NCBI GenBank assembly: GCA_905479105.1
Contig: CAJQLE010000004.1
Span: 434,001-498,000, forward strand
Direction of reading: 5' to 3'
Source of the DNA: an uncultured Flavobacteriales bacterium
GTDB lineage: Bacteria; Bacteroidota; Bacteroidia; Flavobacteriales_G; Salibacteraceae
Length of the DNA: 64,000 bases
Below the pieces are notes generated by a model. The model worked only from the letters and a program-made list of their open reading frames with translations, was not told the DNA's origin and ran no database searches. Each line of letters begins with the position of its first letter. Within the stretch, counting starts at the first letter, position 1. The position numbers and the translations under genes were made by a program. Shown one piece after another: positions 44,840 to 53,107 of this stretch.

Positions 44840-44873
44840 TACATTTGCCCGGCCTTATAAGGGCACAAATGTA
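44840..44873. promoter_or_regulatory. Facing promoter pair in an inverted repeat
   Basis: A plus-strand TACATTTG (44840-44847) has a TTG 19 bp upstream (44818-44820). A minus-strand TACATTTG occupies 44866-44873. The two boxes form the arms of an inverted repeat ACATTTG-GCCC/GGGC-CAAATGT. They would drive the dehydrogenase operon to the right and the ABC exporter to the left, with start points overlapping. Confidence 0.55.
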
Positions 44874-44918
44874 GTTGATCACATTACAGACATTTATAAC
44901 AGGTTCTTTTAAATTTAG

Positions 44919-46007
44919 TTGAAAGTGAATAATCAATCATCACCTCCTCTTGTGCAGATGGAGACCATGGGACACGAGCAAGTTTTATTTTGCAACGACC
45001 CTTCTACAGGTTTAAAAGCCATCATTGCAATTCACAATACAGTCTTAGGTCCAGCGCTTGGGGGCACACGCATGTGGTCATACGCTTCGGAAGCTGATGC
45101 GCTGACTGATGTTCTTAGGTTATCAAGAGGCATGACTTATAAAGCTGCAATTTCAGGTTTGAATTTGGGCGGAGGAAAAGCTGTAATCATTGGAGATTCA
45201 AGGAAAATAAAGGACGAAGCGTTGATGCGCAGATTCGGTCTTTTCGTAGAAAGCTTAGGTGGAAAGTACATCACAGCAGAAGATGTAGGAATGACCACGA
45301 AGGATATGGAATACATCCATATGGAAACGGATCATGTAGTTGGTATTTCAGAAACTTTAGGTGGAGGAGGAGATCCATCACCTGTAACCGCTTATGGCGT
45401 TTATATGGGCATGAAAGCGTCAGCTAAAAAGCTTTATGGAAGTGAAAGTCTTGGCGGAAAACAAATTTTAGTTCAGGGTGCGGGAAACGTTGGTGGATAC
45501 TTAGTAGACCATTTGGTAGCTGAAGGAGCTAACGTGATGATCGCAGATATTTATGAGGATAACCTCAAAAAAGTGGTGGACAGAAATCCAAATGTTTCTG
45601 TTGTAGATGCGGGCGATGTTTTCGCTCAAGAAATGGATATTTATGCGCCATGCGCATTAGGAGCAACCATTAATGATGAGTCAATTTCGAGAATGAAATG
45701 CCGAATCATTGCTGGAGCAGCAAACAATCAATTGGCCAATGAAGAAAAGCATGGTCAGCTTTTGCTTGAAAAAGGAATCATCTATGCACCAGACTTTTTG
45801 ATCAACGCAGGTGGATTGATCAATTGCTACAGTGAGCTTGAGGGATATAACAGAGAGCGAGCAATGGACCAAGCTGAGCATATTTATGATACTACAATGA
45901 CGGTTTTGAGTAAGTCTGAAGATGAGGGCAAGCCAACCTATCAAATTGCTAACCAAATGGCAGAGGACAGAATCAACAAAATCGCGCAAATACACAGAAG
46001 CCTTTAA
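44919..46007 (+). CDS. Leucine/branched-chain amino acid dehydrogenase (Glu/Leu/Phe/Val family)
   Basis: A 362-residue NAD-dependent amino acid dehydrogenase. Residues ALGGTRMWSY and LNLGGGKAVIIG carry the substrate-binding and catalytic Lys (GGGKAV), and LVQGAGNVGGYL is the dinucleotide-binding G-x-G-x-x-G loop. AGAANNQLANEEKHG and APDFLINAGGLINCYSEL are typical of leucine dehydrogenases. It would deaminate leucine, valine or isoleucine oxidatively in the cytoplasm. TTG start at 44919; the stop overlaps the nusB start (TAATG-type junction), so the two genes are coupled. Phenylalanine specificity cannot be excluded. Confidence 0.9.
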   Translation: MKVNNQSSPPLVQMETMGHEQVLFCNDPSTGLKAIIAIHNTVLGPALGGTRMWSYASEADALTDVLRLSRGMTYKAAISGLNLGGGKAVIIGDSRKIKDEALMRRFGLFVESLGGKYITAEDVGMTTKDMEYIHMETDHVVGISETLGGGGDPSPVTAYGVYMGMKASAKKLYGSESLGGKQILVQGAGNVGGYLVDHLVAEGANVMIADIYEDNLKKVVDRNPNVSVVDAGDVFAQEMDIYAPCALGATINDESISRMKCRIIAGAANNQLANEEKHGQLLLEKGIIYAPDFLINAGGLINCYSELEGYNRERAMDQAEHIYDTTMTVLSKSEDEGKPTYQIANQMAEDRINKIAQIHRSL

Positions 46008-46978
46008 TGAATAAAGCAAGACCCGCATTAGTTAACAGAAGGTATCTAAGGATTAAAATTTTTCAAGGACTTTACGCTTATCATCGCACCGAAAATGCTG
46101 ATCAGCTTAAGTTTGAGCGCGAAATGTTCGAGAGTATTAATAGGTTGTATAACCTCTATTTATACCTAATCAAACTGATCATGCAAGTTGGATTGGCGGC
46201 AGATGAAATCACTGCAACCAATCGTAAAAAGAGGTTGCCATCAAGCGAAGACTTGGATCCCAATATGCGTTTTGTGGAGAATCGAGTGTTCAAAATCTTG
46301 AAACAAAATGAGCAATTGAAAAAATTGCTTGAGAAAGGGAAGATCGATTGGAAAGAAGAGCACGATGACGTCCGAAGAATTTACAAAGCGTTTAAGGAGG
46401 ATGAAGCGTATCAGTTATTCATGATCCTTGAAGACAACGATTTACAAACGGACATAGATCTTATCATTACCCTTTTCAGAGATCACCTCGTGATGAATGA
46501 TATTATCCATTCAGCACTAGAAGAAAGGGATATTTACTGGCAAGATGACCTTCCAATGGCTGCGATTACGGTCATTAAAACCTTACAAGTTTTACCTGAT
46601 TTTGATGCGAGTAACTCTACCATCTTAGCAGATCTGTATAAAAACAAAGAAGAAGATCAATTATTCGCAAAGGATCTTTTCAGGAAAAGCATTCAATTTG
46701 CTGATGAATACGGAAAGATTATTGCTTCAAAAGCCGACAATTGGGAAACAGAGCGTATCGCGTACCTCGATTTGCAGCTAATGACAATGGCCCTTGCGGA
46801 ACTAGAGCATTTTTCGTCCATTCCGGTGAAAGTTACGCTGAATGAATACATCGAATTAGCTAAAGTTTACAGTACGCCAAAAAGTAAGGTATTTATAAAT
46901 GGTGTGCTCGATAAACTGGTGCATGATTTCAAATCTGAAGGCAGGATTAACAAGGTAGGAAGAGGTTTAAACGAATGA
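46007..46978 (+). CDS. nusB: Transcription antitermination factor NusB, long Bacteroidota form
   Basis: A 323-residue protein. The N-terminus has RRYLRIKIFQGLYAYHR, matching the NusB R-x-x-A/L-x-x-x-L-Q-x-L-Y start, and the C-terminal half DLQLMTMALAELEHFSSIPV followed by TLNEYIELAKVYSTPKSKVF, the classic E-Y-I-E-L-A-K-x-Y NusB motif. Canonical NusB is about 140 residues; the extra middle segment (about 60-190) is usual in Bacteroidota. With NusE it binds boxA RNA of rRNA operons. The start codon overlaps the preceding stop by one base. Confidence 0.92.
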   Translation: MNKARPALVNRRYLRIKIFQGLYAYHRTENADQLKFEREMFESINRLYNLYLYLIKLIMQVGLAADEITATNRKKRLPSSEDLDPNMRFVENRVFKILKQNEQLKKLLEKGKIDWKEEHDDVRRIYKAFKEDEAYQLFMILEDNDLQTDIDLIITLFRDHLVMNDIIHSALEERDIYWQDDLPMAAITVIKTLQVLPDFDASNSTILADLYKNKEEDQLFAKDLFRKSIQFADEYGKIIASKADNWETERIAYLDLQLMTMALAELEHFSSIPVKVTLNEYIELAKVYSTPKSKVFINGVLDKLVHDFKSEGRINKVGRGLNE

Positions 46979-47027
46979 TTTGTTAACTAAATACAAAAGG
47001 TGAGTAAGAATTAGGCAGGCATGACCC

Positions 47028-47035
47028 TATTTTTG
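47028..47035 (+). promoter_or_regulatory. -7 box TATTTTTG upstream of the DUF1573 gene
   Basis: A perfect TAnnTTTG 24 bp before the ATG at 47060. It supports that start rather than the ATG at 47021, which would lie upstream of the transcript. Confidence 0.45.
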
Positions 47036-47059
47036 CGGTTCAAAATCAAAATTCAAGAA

Positions 47060-47527
47060 ATGAAAAGAGTATTATTTAGTTCAGTTGTAGTTGTAAGCAT
47101 TATGCTTGCATCTTGCGGTGGTGGAGAGGAATCTGCTGACCAAGGGCAAACTGAAATCACAACTGAAAATGTAGAGTCAACAACATCTATAGCTTATGCT
47201 GAAGAAATGTTTGACTTTGGATCAATCACTGAAGGTGAAAAAGTGACACATGTATTCAATTTCACCAATACTGGTGATGCTGACTTGGTAATTGTCTCTG
47301 CGAAAGGAAGCTGCGGATGTACTGTTCCAGAATGGCCAAAAGAGCCTATAGCTCCAGGAGCAGAAGGTAAAATCAGTGTTGTGTTTAACAGTGAAGGCAA
47401 GAAGGGAATGCAGAACAAGCGTGTTTCTATCGTAGCGAACACTGAGCCGGCAACTACTGCTATCACCTTAAAAGGAGAGGTTATTTCTCCTGAAACTGCT
47501 GGCGAACCAGTTGAAGCAACAGAATAA
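47060..47527 (+). CDS. DUF1573 lipoprotein
   Basis: A 155-residue lipoprotein ([19 protein letters not shown], lipobox Cys 19). The mature domain has [38 protein letters not shown] and [21 protein letters not shown], the signature of DUF1573 (an Ig-like fold with the SCGC-T-x-P-x-W motif). Its role is unknown; it is among the most common envelope proteins of Bacteroidota. Immediately upstream of yajC (8 bp), in the conserved order nusB-DUF1573-yajC-YbbR-coaE. Confidence 0.92.
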   Translation: MKRVLFSSVVVVSIMLASCGGGEESADQGQTEITTENVESTTSIAYAEEMFDFGSITEGEKVTHVFNFTNTGDADLVIVSAKGSCGCTVPEWPKEPIAPGAEGKISVVFNSEGKKGMQNKRVSIVANTEPATTAITLKGEVISPETAGEPVEATE

Positions 47528-47535
47528 AAACAATT

Positions 47536-47865
47536 ATGTTACAAACAATATTTTTACAGTTCGGTGGAGGAGAAGGTGGAATCATGAGCTTTTTGCCGTT
47601 GATTCTAATCGTTATCGTGTTTTATTTCTTCATGATCAGACCCCAAACCAAAAAAGCGAAAGAAGCGAAGCAATTTCGTGAGTCTCTTTCTAAGGGTGAT
47701 AAGGTGATTACCATTGGAGGTCTCCATGGAAAAATAACAGAAGTGAAAGAACTGTATGTTATGATTCAAATAGCAAACGGAATTGAAGTGAAAGTCACAA
47801 AGTCTGCTGTGAGTCCAGAGCTTAGCCAAGGAAAAGGCGACAGCGAATTGGCTCAGAAGAATTAA
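47536..47865 (+). CDS. yajC: Preprotein translocase subunit YajC
   Basis: A 109-residue protein with one N-terminal membrane span ([20 protein letters not shown]) followed directly by [20 protein letters not shown], the YajC hallmark R-P-Q-x-K-K, and a cytosolic domain [17 protein letters not shown]. It associates with SecDF to aid protein export. Followed by a strong terminator, so it ends the transcript begun upstream. Confidence 0.96.
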   Translation: MLQTIFLQFGGGEGGIMSFLPLILIVIVFYFFMIRPQTKKAKEAKQFRESLSKGDKVITIGGLHGKITEVKELYVMIQIANGIEVKVTKSAVSPELSQGKGDSELAQKN

Positions 47866-47885
47866 TACAAGACGAATTTTACGGA

Positions 47886-47919
47886 AAGCCCTTTTCAACG
47901 CGTTGAAAAGGGCTTTTTT
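47886..47919 (+). terminator. Terminator after yajC
   Basis: AAGCCCTTTTCAACGCGTTGAAAAGGGCTTTTTT: a perfect 14-bp stem around a small loop, followed by a T tract. Confidence 0.92.
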
Positions 47920-47934
47920 GCTTTTAAGGGATGA

Positions 47935-48107
47935 GATTGATAATTCATGATTCCTCATTTATAATTGGTGGCTGAGTGGAGCCAAAGACAGCATTGGGAG
48001 AATCTTATCATAATGATTCATCGTCAGAGGTTCATGGTTGGATGGTTCGTGGTTCATGATTATGTAGTTCATAGTTGATTCTTATAATCAATCATGAATT
48101 ATCAATT
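47935..48107. repeat. Inverted-repeat-bounded AT-rich element, MITE-like
   Basis: GATTGATAATTCATGATT (47935-47952) is matched at 17 of 18 positions by the reverse complement AATCATGAATTATCAATT (48090-48107). Between them lie degenerate GGTTCATGGTT-type repeats. No gene is present. Confidence 0.5.
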
Positions 48108-48140
48108 ATCAATGATGAATCTCAAGTATCCCACAGGGCT

Positions 48141-48148
48141 TATTTTTG
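48141..48148 (+). promoter_or_regulatory. -7 box TATTTTTG upstream of the YbbR gene
   Basis: A perfect TAnnTTTG 36 bp before the ATG at 48185, which favours that start over an upstream in-frame codon at 48146. Confidence 0.45.
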
Positions 48149-48184
48149 TTGAACCTTACCTTGTTTTATGTAGGTTTGACATCC

Positions 48185-49174
48185 ATGCCAAGAGAATCTT
48201 TTTTTAGCGTACGCGATATATTTCAGGATCGAAGGAAATTGTTCATTTTCCTGATTTGCTTGGTCTTGGCATCGTTGAGCTGGATATTTATTTCTCTTGG
48301 GAAATCATACAGCTCCACATTGGTAGTGCCGGTGAAGTACATCAACTTCCCTGAGAATAAAACCTTGTTGAACTCCGTCCCAAACAGATTGGCTGTCAAT
48401 GTGAGTGGCTCTGGCTACGATTTAATGCAGTTTGATGATCGACTCACGGAAGATACGTTGATCATCAACCTCGATAATCTTAAGATTAGTGTGCTTGGTG
48501 AATATCAAAGAGGATATTTAGATCAGGCTGCTTTGAGCAAAGATTTGCAGGACAGACTGAACGGCACTTTGGCGATAAATAGGGTTTTGAGTGACAGTAT
48601 ATTCTTCGTTTTCGATCTGAAAGTTTCCCGAATAATTCCTGTCAAACCAATCGTGATTTACTCCATTGCTAAAGGTTATATTCTCTTAGATTCCATTCAG
48701 GTAATTCCAGATGAATTAGAGGTTTTCGGAGCACTTTCTATTCTGGATACGCTTTCAGCATTAGTCACTGAACCTGTCGATATTGGCTCACTTTCAAAAA
48801 CAAAAAAGTTCAAAGCAGGAGTTTCTAAAAAGTATATTGGAAGTGAGGCTCGCGTTAGTTTTGACAGTGTTTTGGTTGTCGTTAATGTGGATAAACTAAC
48901 TGAGAAACGGTTTATGCTTAGCCCAGAATTATTGAATGTGCCCGACTCGCTTGAAATGTTGACTTTCCCCAACGGAATTGAGGTTATTGTTCAGGTTCCA
49001 CTCAGCAAATTCGATGACGTGAATGAATCGGATTTTAAAATGGTGGTTGATTACAATACCCTTCAGGATGGCTATATGGTGCTTCCGGTAAATTTGGATT
49101 CTTGGAATCCGGTGGCTGAAAACATATCCATAAAACCAATGCAAGTAGAAATTGTGCTTACCCGCGTGGAATGA
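48185..49174 (+). CDS. YbbR-like domain protein (CdaR-type)
   Basis: A 329-residue protein with an N-terminal membrane span (LFIFLICLVLASLSWIFISL) and repeated YbbR beta domains: RLAVNVSGSGYDLM, then RIIPVKPIVIYSIAKGYI with DSIQVIPDELEVFG, matching the V-x-P-x-x-V-x-V-x-G endings of YbbR units. In Firmicutes YbbR/CdaR regulates c-di-AMP synthesis, but here no diadenylate cyclase is adjacent and the gene is in the Bacteroidota yajC-coaE cluster, where its role is unproven. Overlaps coaE by 4 bp. Confidence 0.85.
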   Translation: MPRESFFSVRDIFQDRRKLFIFLICLVLASLSWIFISLGKSYSSTLVVPVKYINFPENKTLLNSVPNRLAVNVSGSGYDLMQFDDRLTEDTLIINLDNLKISVLGEYQRGYLDQAALSKDLQDRLNGTLAINRVLSDSIFFVFDLKVSRIIPVKPIVIYSIAKGYILLDSIQVIPDELEVFGALSILDTLSALVTEPVDIGSLSKTKKFKAGVSKKYIGSEARVSFDSVLVVVNVDKLTEKRFMLSPELLNVPDSLEMLTFPNGIEVIVQVPLSKFDDVNESDFKMVVDYNTLQDGYMVLPVNLDSWNPVAENISIKPMQVEIVLTRVE

Positions 49175-49761
49175 TGAAAATTATTGGACTCACGGGTGGA
49201 ATAGGAAGCGGCAAGTCTACGATAGCCAAAGTTTTTGAATCATTGCATATTCCTGTTTTTTATGCTGATCAAGCCGGAAGAGAAGTTTTGGATTTTGATC
49301 AGGTTGTCAAAAATGAAGTGATGGAATTGCTGGGAGGTCAGTCTTACACCAATGGCAAGGCCAATCGAAAACAAATGGCAGAAAAAGTGTTCGGTAATGA
49401 TGATTTGCTCCAATCCCTGAATGCCATTATTCACCCAGCAGTAAAGCGAGCCTTTTTTGATTGGAAAAAGAAACTCCCCTCAAAAACGAACTATTGTATC
49501 CGAGAAGCCGCTATTCTTTTTGAAAGTGGATCACATGCAGACTGCGACAAAGTGATATGCGTTGTTGCTGAAGATGAACTTCGGATTAGGCGAGTACTCG
49601 ACAGAGATCAGGTGAAAAGGGCAGAGGTTGAATCGAGAATGGTCAAACAAATGCCCCAAAGCGAAAAGGCCTCAAAGAGCGATTTCATTATTGACAATAA
49701 CGGACAGCAATCTGTAATTCAGCAAGTGCTGAAAATCCATGCAGACTTGACTAAGGCTTAA
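49171..49761 (+). CDS. coaE: Dephospho-CoA kinase
   Basis: A 196-residue P-loop kinase: IIGLTGGIGSGKSTIAKVF is the phosphate-binding loop, followed by FYADQAGREVL (CoA-substrate Asp) and HPAVKRAFFDW plus AAILFESGSHADCDKVICV, the conserved lid region. It phosphorylates the 3'-OH of dephospho-CoA, the last step of CoA synthesis. ATGATG junction overlaps the YbbR stop; the gene converges with the penicillin-acylase-type gene, overlapping 11 bp. Confidence 0.96.
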   Translation: MMKIIGLTGGIGSGKSTIAKVFESLHIPVFYADQAGREVLDFDQVVKNEVMELLGGQSYTNGKANRKQMAEKVFGNDDLLQSLNAIIHPAVKRAFFDWKKKLPSKTNYCIREAAILFESGSHADCDKVICVVAEDELRIRRVLDRDQVKRAEVESRMVKQMPQSEKASKSDFIIDNNGQQSVIQQVLKIHADLTKA

Positions 49762-52153
49762 ATTCTACTTTAAGTGTAGTATGCTCTTCAATATCCTTTT
49801 TATTCATGCGTTGTTTTCTCCATTCGCCTTGGGCAAACATTTGCGCTTGATCACTGTAATGATCGCTAAATGGATTGCCACTTTGCCCTGTAGGATTGAT
49901 GCTTAGGCTATTCTCAATATCTGCAAAGTCAATCAAGATACGCATGGCTGGGCCACTTTTTACTGGATAGTTTACGCCATTATCAATCCAAAAGCTTTGC
50001 TTATTAATCACTTCTTCACCACCAGCAATTTCGATTGGACCAACATTTAATAGATTTCCTAACACAGGAACTTTACCCATCGGGTGTGGATGAGTCAGCT
50101 GGTGCACATCTCTCCATTTCCATGAGGATACATTGCCGCCCAACGCTTTTTCAAGACTGTCAGCAGCTGTTTCAAACGCCATTTGCAGGATGTCATCTTT
50201 ACTTTCCACGGCTTCGGTGGTTTTATCATCCCACCACGGGTTATTTTCTACTTCAATAAATTTTGGAACGGATCGCAAATAAAAGAGTGTATGAATCAAA
50301 GCGCTAAAGTCTTTCTCGCCTAAATCGTCTTCCATAGCCAGTTTCAGAGTGTGATAGAGCATTTGGTAGTAAATCATACTCGCGTTCTCGTCTAACCCGT
50401 GCGTACCATCCCACGTTTTTAGCGTGTTGAGGACTTCTTCCTGATAAGCATTGTTGGCTTTTACGTTTTTGGTCATGATGACCGCATTCTTCGGATACCA
50501 AAGTGATTGATCATTGAGGGCGAGGTCTTGCATCATTTCGATGTCCCACAGATCAGCATTCGCGAGTTCTTTGCTAATTTTCAATGAGCGTTGACCTGCA
50601 TAATAGTATCCAAACACCACGCTGCCGTTAGTTTCTGCGGGGGCGTTGTTGGCAGAATGCACAAATCCAGAAGAAGAGTTTACCGAATGTGGATTTTCAT
50701 CAAATTCATAATATCCTAAGATGTCATCGTTTCCAGACGCTCCATCTAATATTGTTTTTGGATTCACATGGGCTGGTCGTTTGATGATTTTGGCGGTACC
50801 CCACCAGGCATAATTTCCTTCGGCATCGCCATACATTACGTTTAAGCCTGGAGCAGCAATATCTGGCAAACCGCTTTTGAATTCTTCCATCGAATTGGCT
50901 GTGCAGAAGTTATGTGTCACCTGCAGGAACTTGATTGGGAATTGGTTCAGTGTCCAGAAGCAAGAAACAGAATCAGTAAGGGTTGAATCGGCTAAAATGG
51001 AGTTGATGATTGGTCCGTGAACGGTAGTGTTGACCGTAAATGTTGATTCCTTTCCAGAGCTACTTACGATACGCTCTTTGCGGGATGCTAAGGCTTTTTC
51101 ACTTCCTTGATGAAGGTATTTATCGCCTTTGATGGTTTCGCGATACAGGTCCATATCGTCATTTTCAAACATGGTCAACCCCCACGCGCGCTCTGCAGTG
51201 TGGCCAATGATCGGGAAGGGGAAACCTGCCAAGAAATTCCCATACAAACGCATGTCGGGTGTTTCAATATGCGCTTCATACCAAACAGAAGGCTGTGCAT
51301 AGTTAATGTGTGTGTCGTTCGCAAAAAGGACTTTACCCGATTTGGATTTCTTTGGGGCAATCACCCAACTGTTTGATCCTTCAAAAAGCGGCAATTGCAG
51401 GCTATTTAGAATATCGTGCACACCAGCGGTAATGGATGCAATTCCCATAGAGTCTGCTCCAAGTGAATCTATTGCAGCAGAATCAACATTAGTCACTGGA
51501 ATTTTTGGGTGCCAATCTTCGGTGTGCATGGTTAAACTCTCCATGTATTCCTTTCCCAATTGGTGCAGTATTTTATCTGCTAACGGGTCGGTTTTCAGCG
51601 CCATTGCAAAGCTGAAACTCATGTAAGCAACTACATGATACATATCTATGGTTTCAAAAGGCTCTGGCTCTAAACCGAGTATGGTGTATTCAATGGGTTT
51701 GTGGTTGTTTTCTCTGTATGCGTTTACGCCATCTAAATACGCTTGCGCCAGAATCTGCCAATCTTCGGTTTGGTTTTTCATGAACGCTTCGTAGGAGGTG
51801 CGCGATATTTCGGCTGTGCCCATTGTTCTGAAGAGGCGGTCAATCTTGATCACATCGTCACCAAACAATTCTGCCAATCGGCCAGATCCCACTCTGCGTA
51901 ACACATCCATTTGAAACAGGCGATCACGTGCATGAACATAGCCCAGTGTTTTCCAAGCGTCTTCATTGTTCTCGGCATAGATGTGAGGGATACCGTAGTC
52001 GTCAAAATGCACTGTAGCTTCACTTTGTAGGCCATTGAGTTCAACTTCTGTCTGTATGGTGGGTGAATGCACCGAACGCAAGTAGATGAAAACGCCTCCA
52101 GCGATGATGAGAATGGCGGCTAATACAGCAGCTAAACCTTTGATGATGCGCAT
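49751..52153 (-). CDS. Penicillin acylase-family N-terminal-nucleophile amidohydrolase
   Basis: An 800-residue precursor of the penicillin acylase/acylhomoserine-lactone acylase family. After an N-terminal hydrophobic anchor (LAAVLAAILIIAGGVFIYL), the alpha part includes GIPHIYAENNEDAWKTLGY and ARDRLFQMDVLRR; the autocatalytic site is G-S-N-S-W-V, with Ser260 expected to become the nucleophile of the beta chain. The beta chain retains NDTHINYAQPSVWYEAH and WTLNQFP. It cleaves an amide in the periplasm; candidates are acyl-amino acids or acylhomoserine lactones. Beta-lactam activity need not follow. Confidence 0.9.
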   Translation of the reverse strand: MRIIKGLAAVLAAILIIAGGVFIYLRSVHSPTIQTEVELNGLQSEATVHFDDYGIPHIYAENNEDAWKTLGYVHARDRLFQMDVLRRVGSGRLAELFGDDVIKIDRLFRTMGTAEISRTSYEAFMKNQTEDWQILAQAYLDGVNAYRENNHKPIEYTILGLEPEPFETIDMYHVVAYMSFSFAMALKTDPLADKILHQLGKEYMESLTMHTEDWHPKIPVTNVDSAAIDSLGADSMGIASITAGVHDILNSLQLPLFEGSNSWVIAPKKSKSGKVLFANDTHINYAQPSVWYEAHIETPDMRLYGNFLAGFPFPIIGHTAERAWGLTMFENDDMDLYRETIKGDKYLHQGSEKALASRKERIVSSSGKESTFTVNTTVHGPIINSILADSTLTDSVSCFWTLNQFPIKFLQVTHNFCTANSMEEFKSGLPDIAAPGLNVMYGDAEGNYAWWGTAKIIKRPAHVNPKTILDGASGNDDILGYYEFDENPHSVNSSSGFVHSANNAPAETNGSVVFGYYYAGQRSLKISKELANADLWDIEMMQDLALNDQSLWYPKNAVIMTKNVKANNAYQEEVLNTLKTWDGTHGLDENASMIYYQMLYHTLKLAMEDDLGEKDFSALIHTLFYLRSVPKFIEVENNPWWDDKTTEAVESKDDILQMAFETAADSLEKALGGNVSSWKWRDVHQLTHPHPMGKVPVLGNLLNVGPIEIAGGEEVINKQSFWIDNGVNYPVKSGPAMRILIDFADIENSLSINPTGQSGNPFSDHYSDQAQMFAQGEWRKQRMNKKDIEEHTTLKVEFKP

Positions 52154-52275
52154 GCGTGAATGAATTAGTTAAGTCTACCAAGTTTAAGTAAAATAGATCA
52201 TAAATGAAGCATTAAAAAGGAAACTTCAATCTAAAACTTGCTAAGTTTATCAACCCTAAATCAAGTGATTCTAAA

Positions 52276-52689
52276 TTGAAACAGCTTATCACATTACTCA
52301 TTTGTCTCTTCTCATTGGCTTCAATAGCTCAAGTAGTGCCCAAGCGCATCATTTATGCAACCTACTATCAGCAGGATGGAGAGCCGGGAAGGACCATCGA
52401 TAAGGGTAATGGCACAGAGGTGCATTTAATGCCCGTTACGCATTCTGAAACCTTCCTTAAAATAAAGCGTTGCGGAAGAGCCAAGCATACTACCGTTGGT
52501 TATACCATGAATCAATTCTCTTTGTCATTTAAATATAGATGGCGTGCTGAAAACGACACCCTTATCATTTGGCCGAAGAAGGGCGGAGGTCCAGAAGAAA
52601 AATATTTGATGATTCATGACAATGAGCATGTCCGTAATTTGCGCTCTACAACAGAAGGCCGAAGAGGTTATTCTCGAGTATTTAATTAA
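52276..52689 (+). CDS. Small secreted hypothetical protein
   Basis: A 137-residue protein with a Sec signal (MKQLITLLICLFSLASIAQ) beginning at TTG 52276. The mature part is basic and beta-rich (KRIIYATYYQQDGEPGR, LSFKYRWRAENDTLIIW) and ends in a stretch rich in Arg and Gly (TTEGRRGYSRVFN). No family is recognised. It stands alone between the acylase gene and the REP-like/Fic region. Confidence 0.55.
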   Translation: MKQLITLLICLFSLASIAQVVPKRIIYATYYQQDGEPGRTIDKGNGTEVHLMPVTHSETFLKIKRCGRAKHTTVGYTMNQFSLSFKYRWRAENDTLIIWPKKGGGPEEKYLMIHDNEHVRNLRSTTEGRRGYSRVFN

Positions 52690-52820
52690 ACCGTAATAAA
52701 GCTGCAAATAGCGTAAGCTTTGACCCTAAAAAGATGCCTTTATGGTTGGTGGAACCAATGGTATTCAATTTTCTAAAAAACGGTTTGGAAGATCTTCGAG
52801 AAACAGCCGCTAAACTTTAG
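52686..52820 (+). other. Possible C-terminal gene fragment
   Basis: After a stop at 52683, a 44-codon frame reads NSVSFDPKKMPLWLVEPMVF and NFLKNGLEDLRETAAKL-stop. It looks protein-like, slightly resembling C-terminal helices of START-type proteins (F-L-x-x-G-L-x-x-L-R), but no start or body is present. It could be a relic or chance. Confidence 0.25.
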
Positions 52821-52853
52821 ATTATTGTTTGTCGAGCTAAATCAACTCTAACT

Positions 52854-52876
52854 CGAGCGCGGTTATACCGCGTTCG
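52854..52876. repeat. REP-like palindrome
   Basis: CGAGCGCGGT-TAT-ACCGCGTTCG: a 10-bp stem with one G-T pair. Part of a 418-bp non-coding stretch between the small secreted protein and the Fic gene. Confidence 0.5.
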
Positions 52877-52926
52877 CATTGTATTATGCTTTAATCCACA
52901 AGCTGCAACTGATTTTGTTATTTTAC

Positions 52927-52961
52927 GATCTGCACGCGTTGCAAACGCGCGCGAGGAGTGG
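52927..52961 (+). repeat. REP-like repeat, copy upstream of Fic gene
   Basis: GATCTGCACGCGTTGCAAAC, then GCGCGCGAGGAGTGG: a near-palindrome CACGCGTT-GCA-AACGCGCG. A second copy in the same orientation lies at 54671-54705. Confidence 0.6.
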
Positions 52962-52986
52962 GCACACATTTTTTCATCACATTACG

Positions 52987-53100
52987 CTTTTCACATGTAA
53001 TTTCTTGTGGAGAATGTGTTTTTCACCTGAATATGCCTTTTTAAGTATAATTCACCGTTATTAAGTGTTTTTCACTTAGGTTTGACAATTATAATTCACC
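52987..53100 (+). promoter_or_regulatory. Repeated TTTTTCAC / TATAATTCACC boxes before the Fic gene
   Basis: GTGTTTTTCAC occurs at 53016-53026 and 53065-53075; TATAATTCACC at 53046-53056 and 53090-53100; a further CTTTTCACATG is at 52988. A last CGTTTTTCACGGG falls in the first codons. The pattern suggests operator sites for an autoregulator; no regulator is identified. Confidence 0.4.
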
Positions 53101-53107
53101 AAACAGC

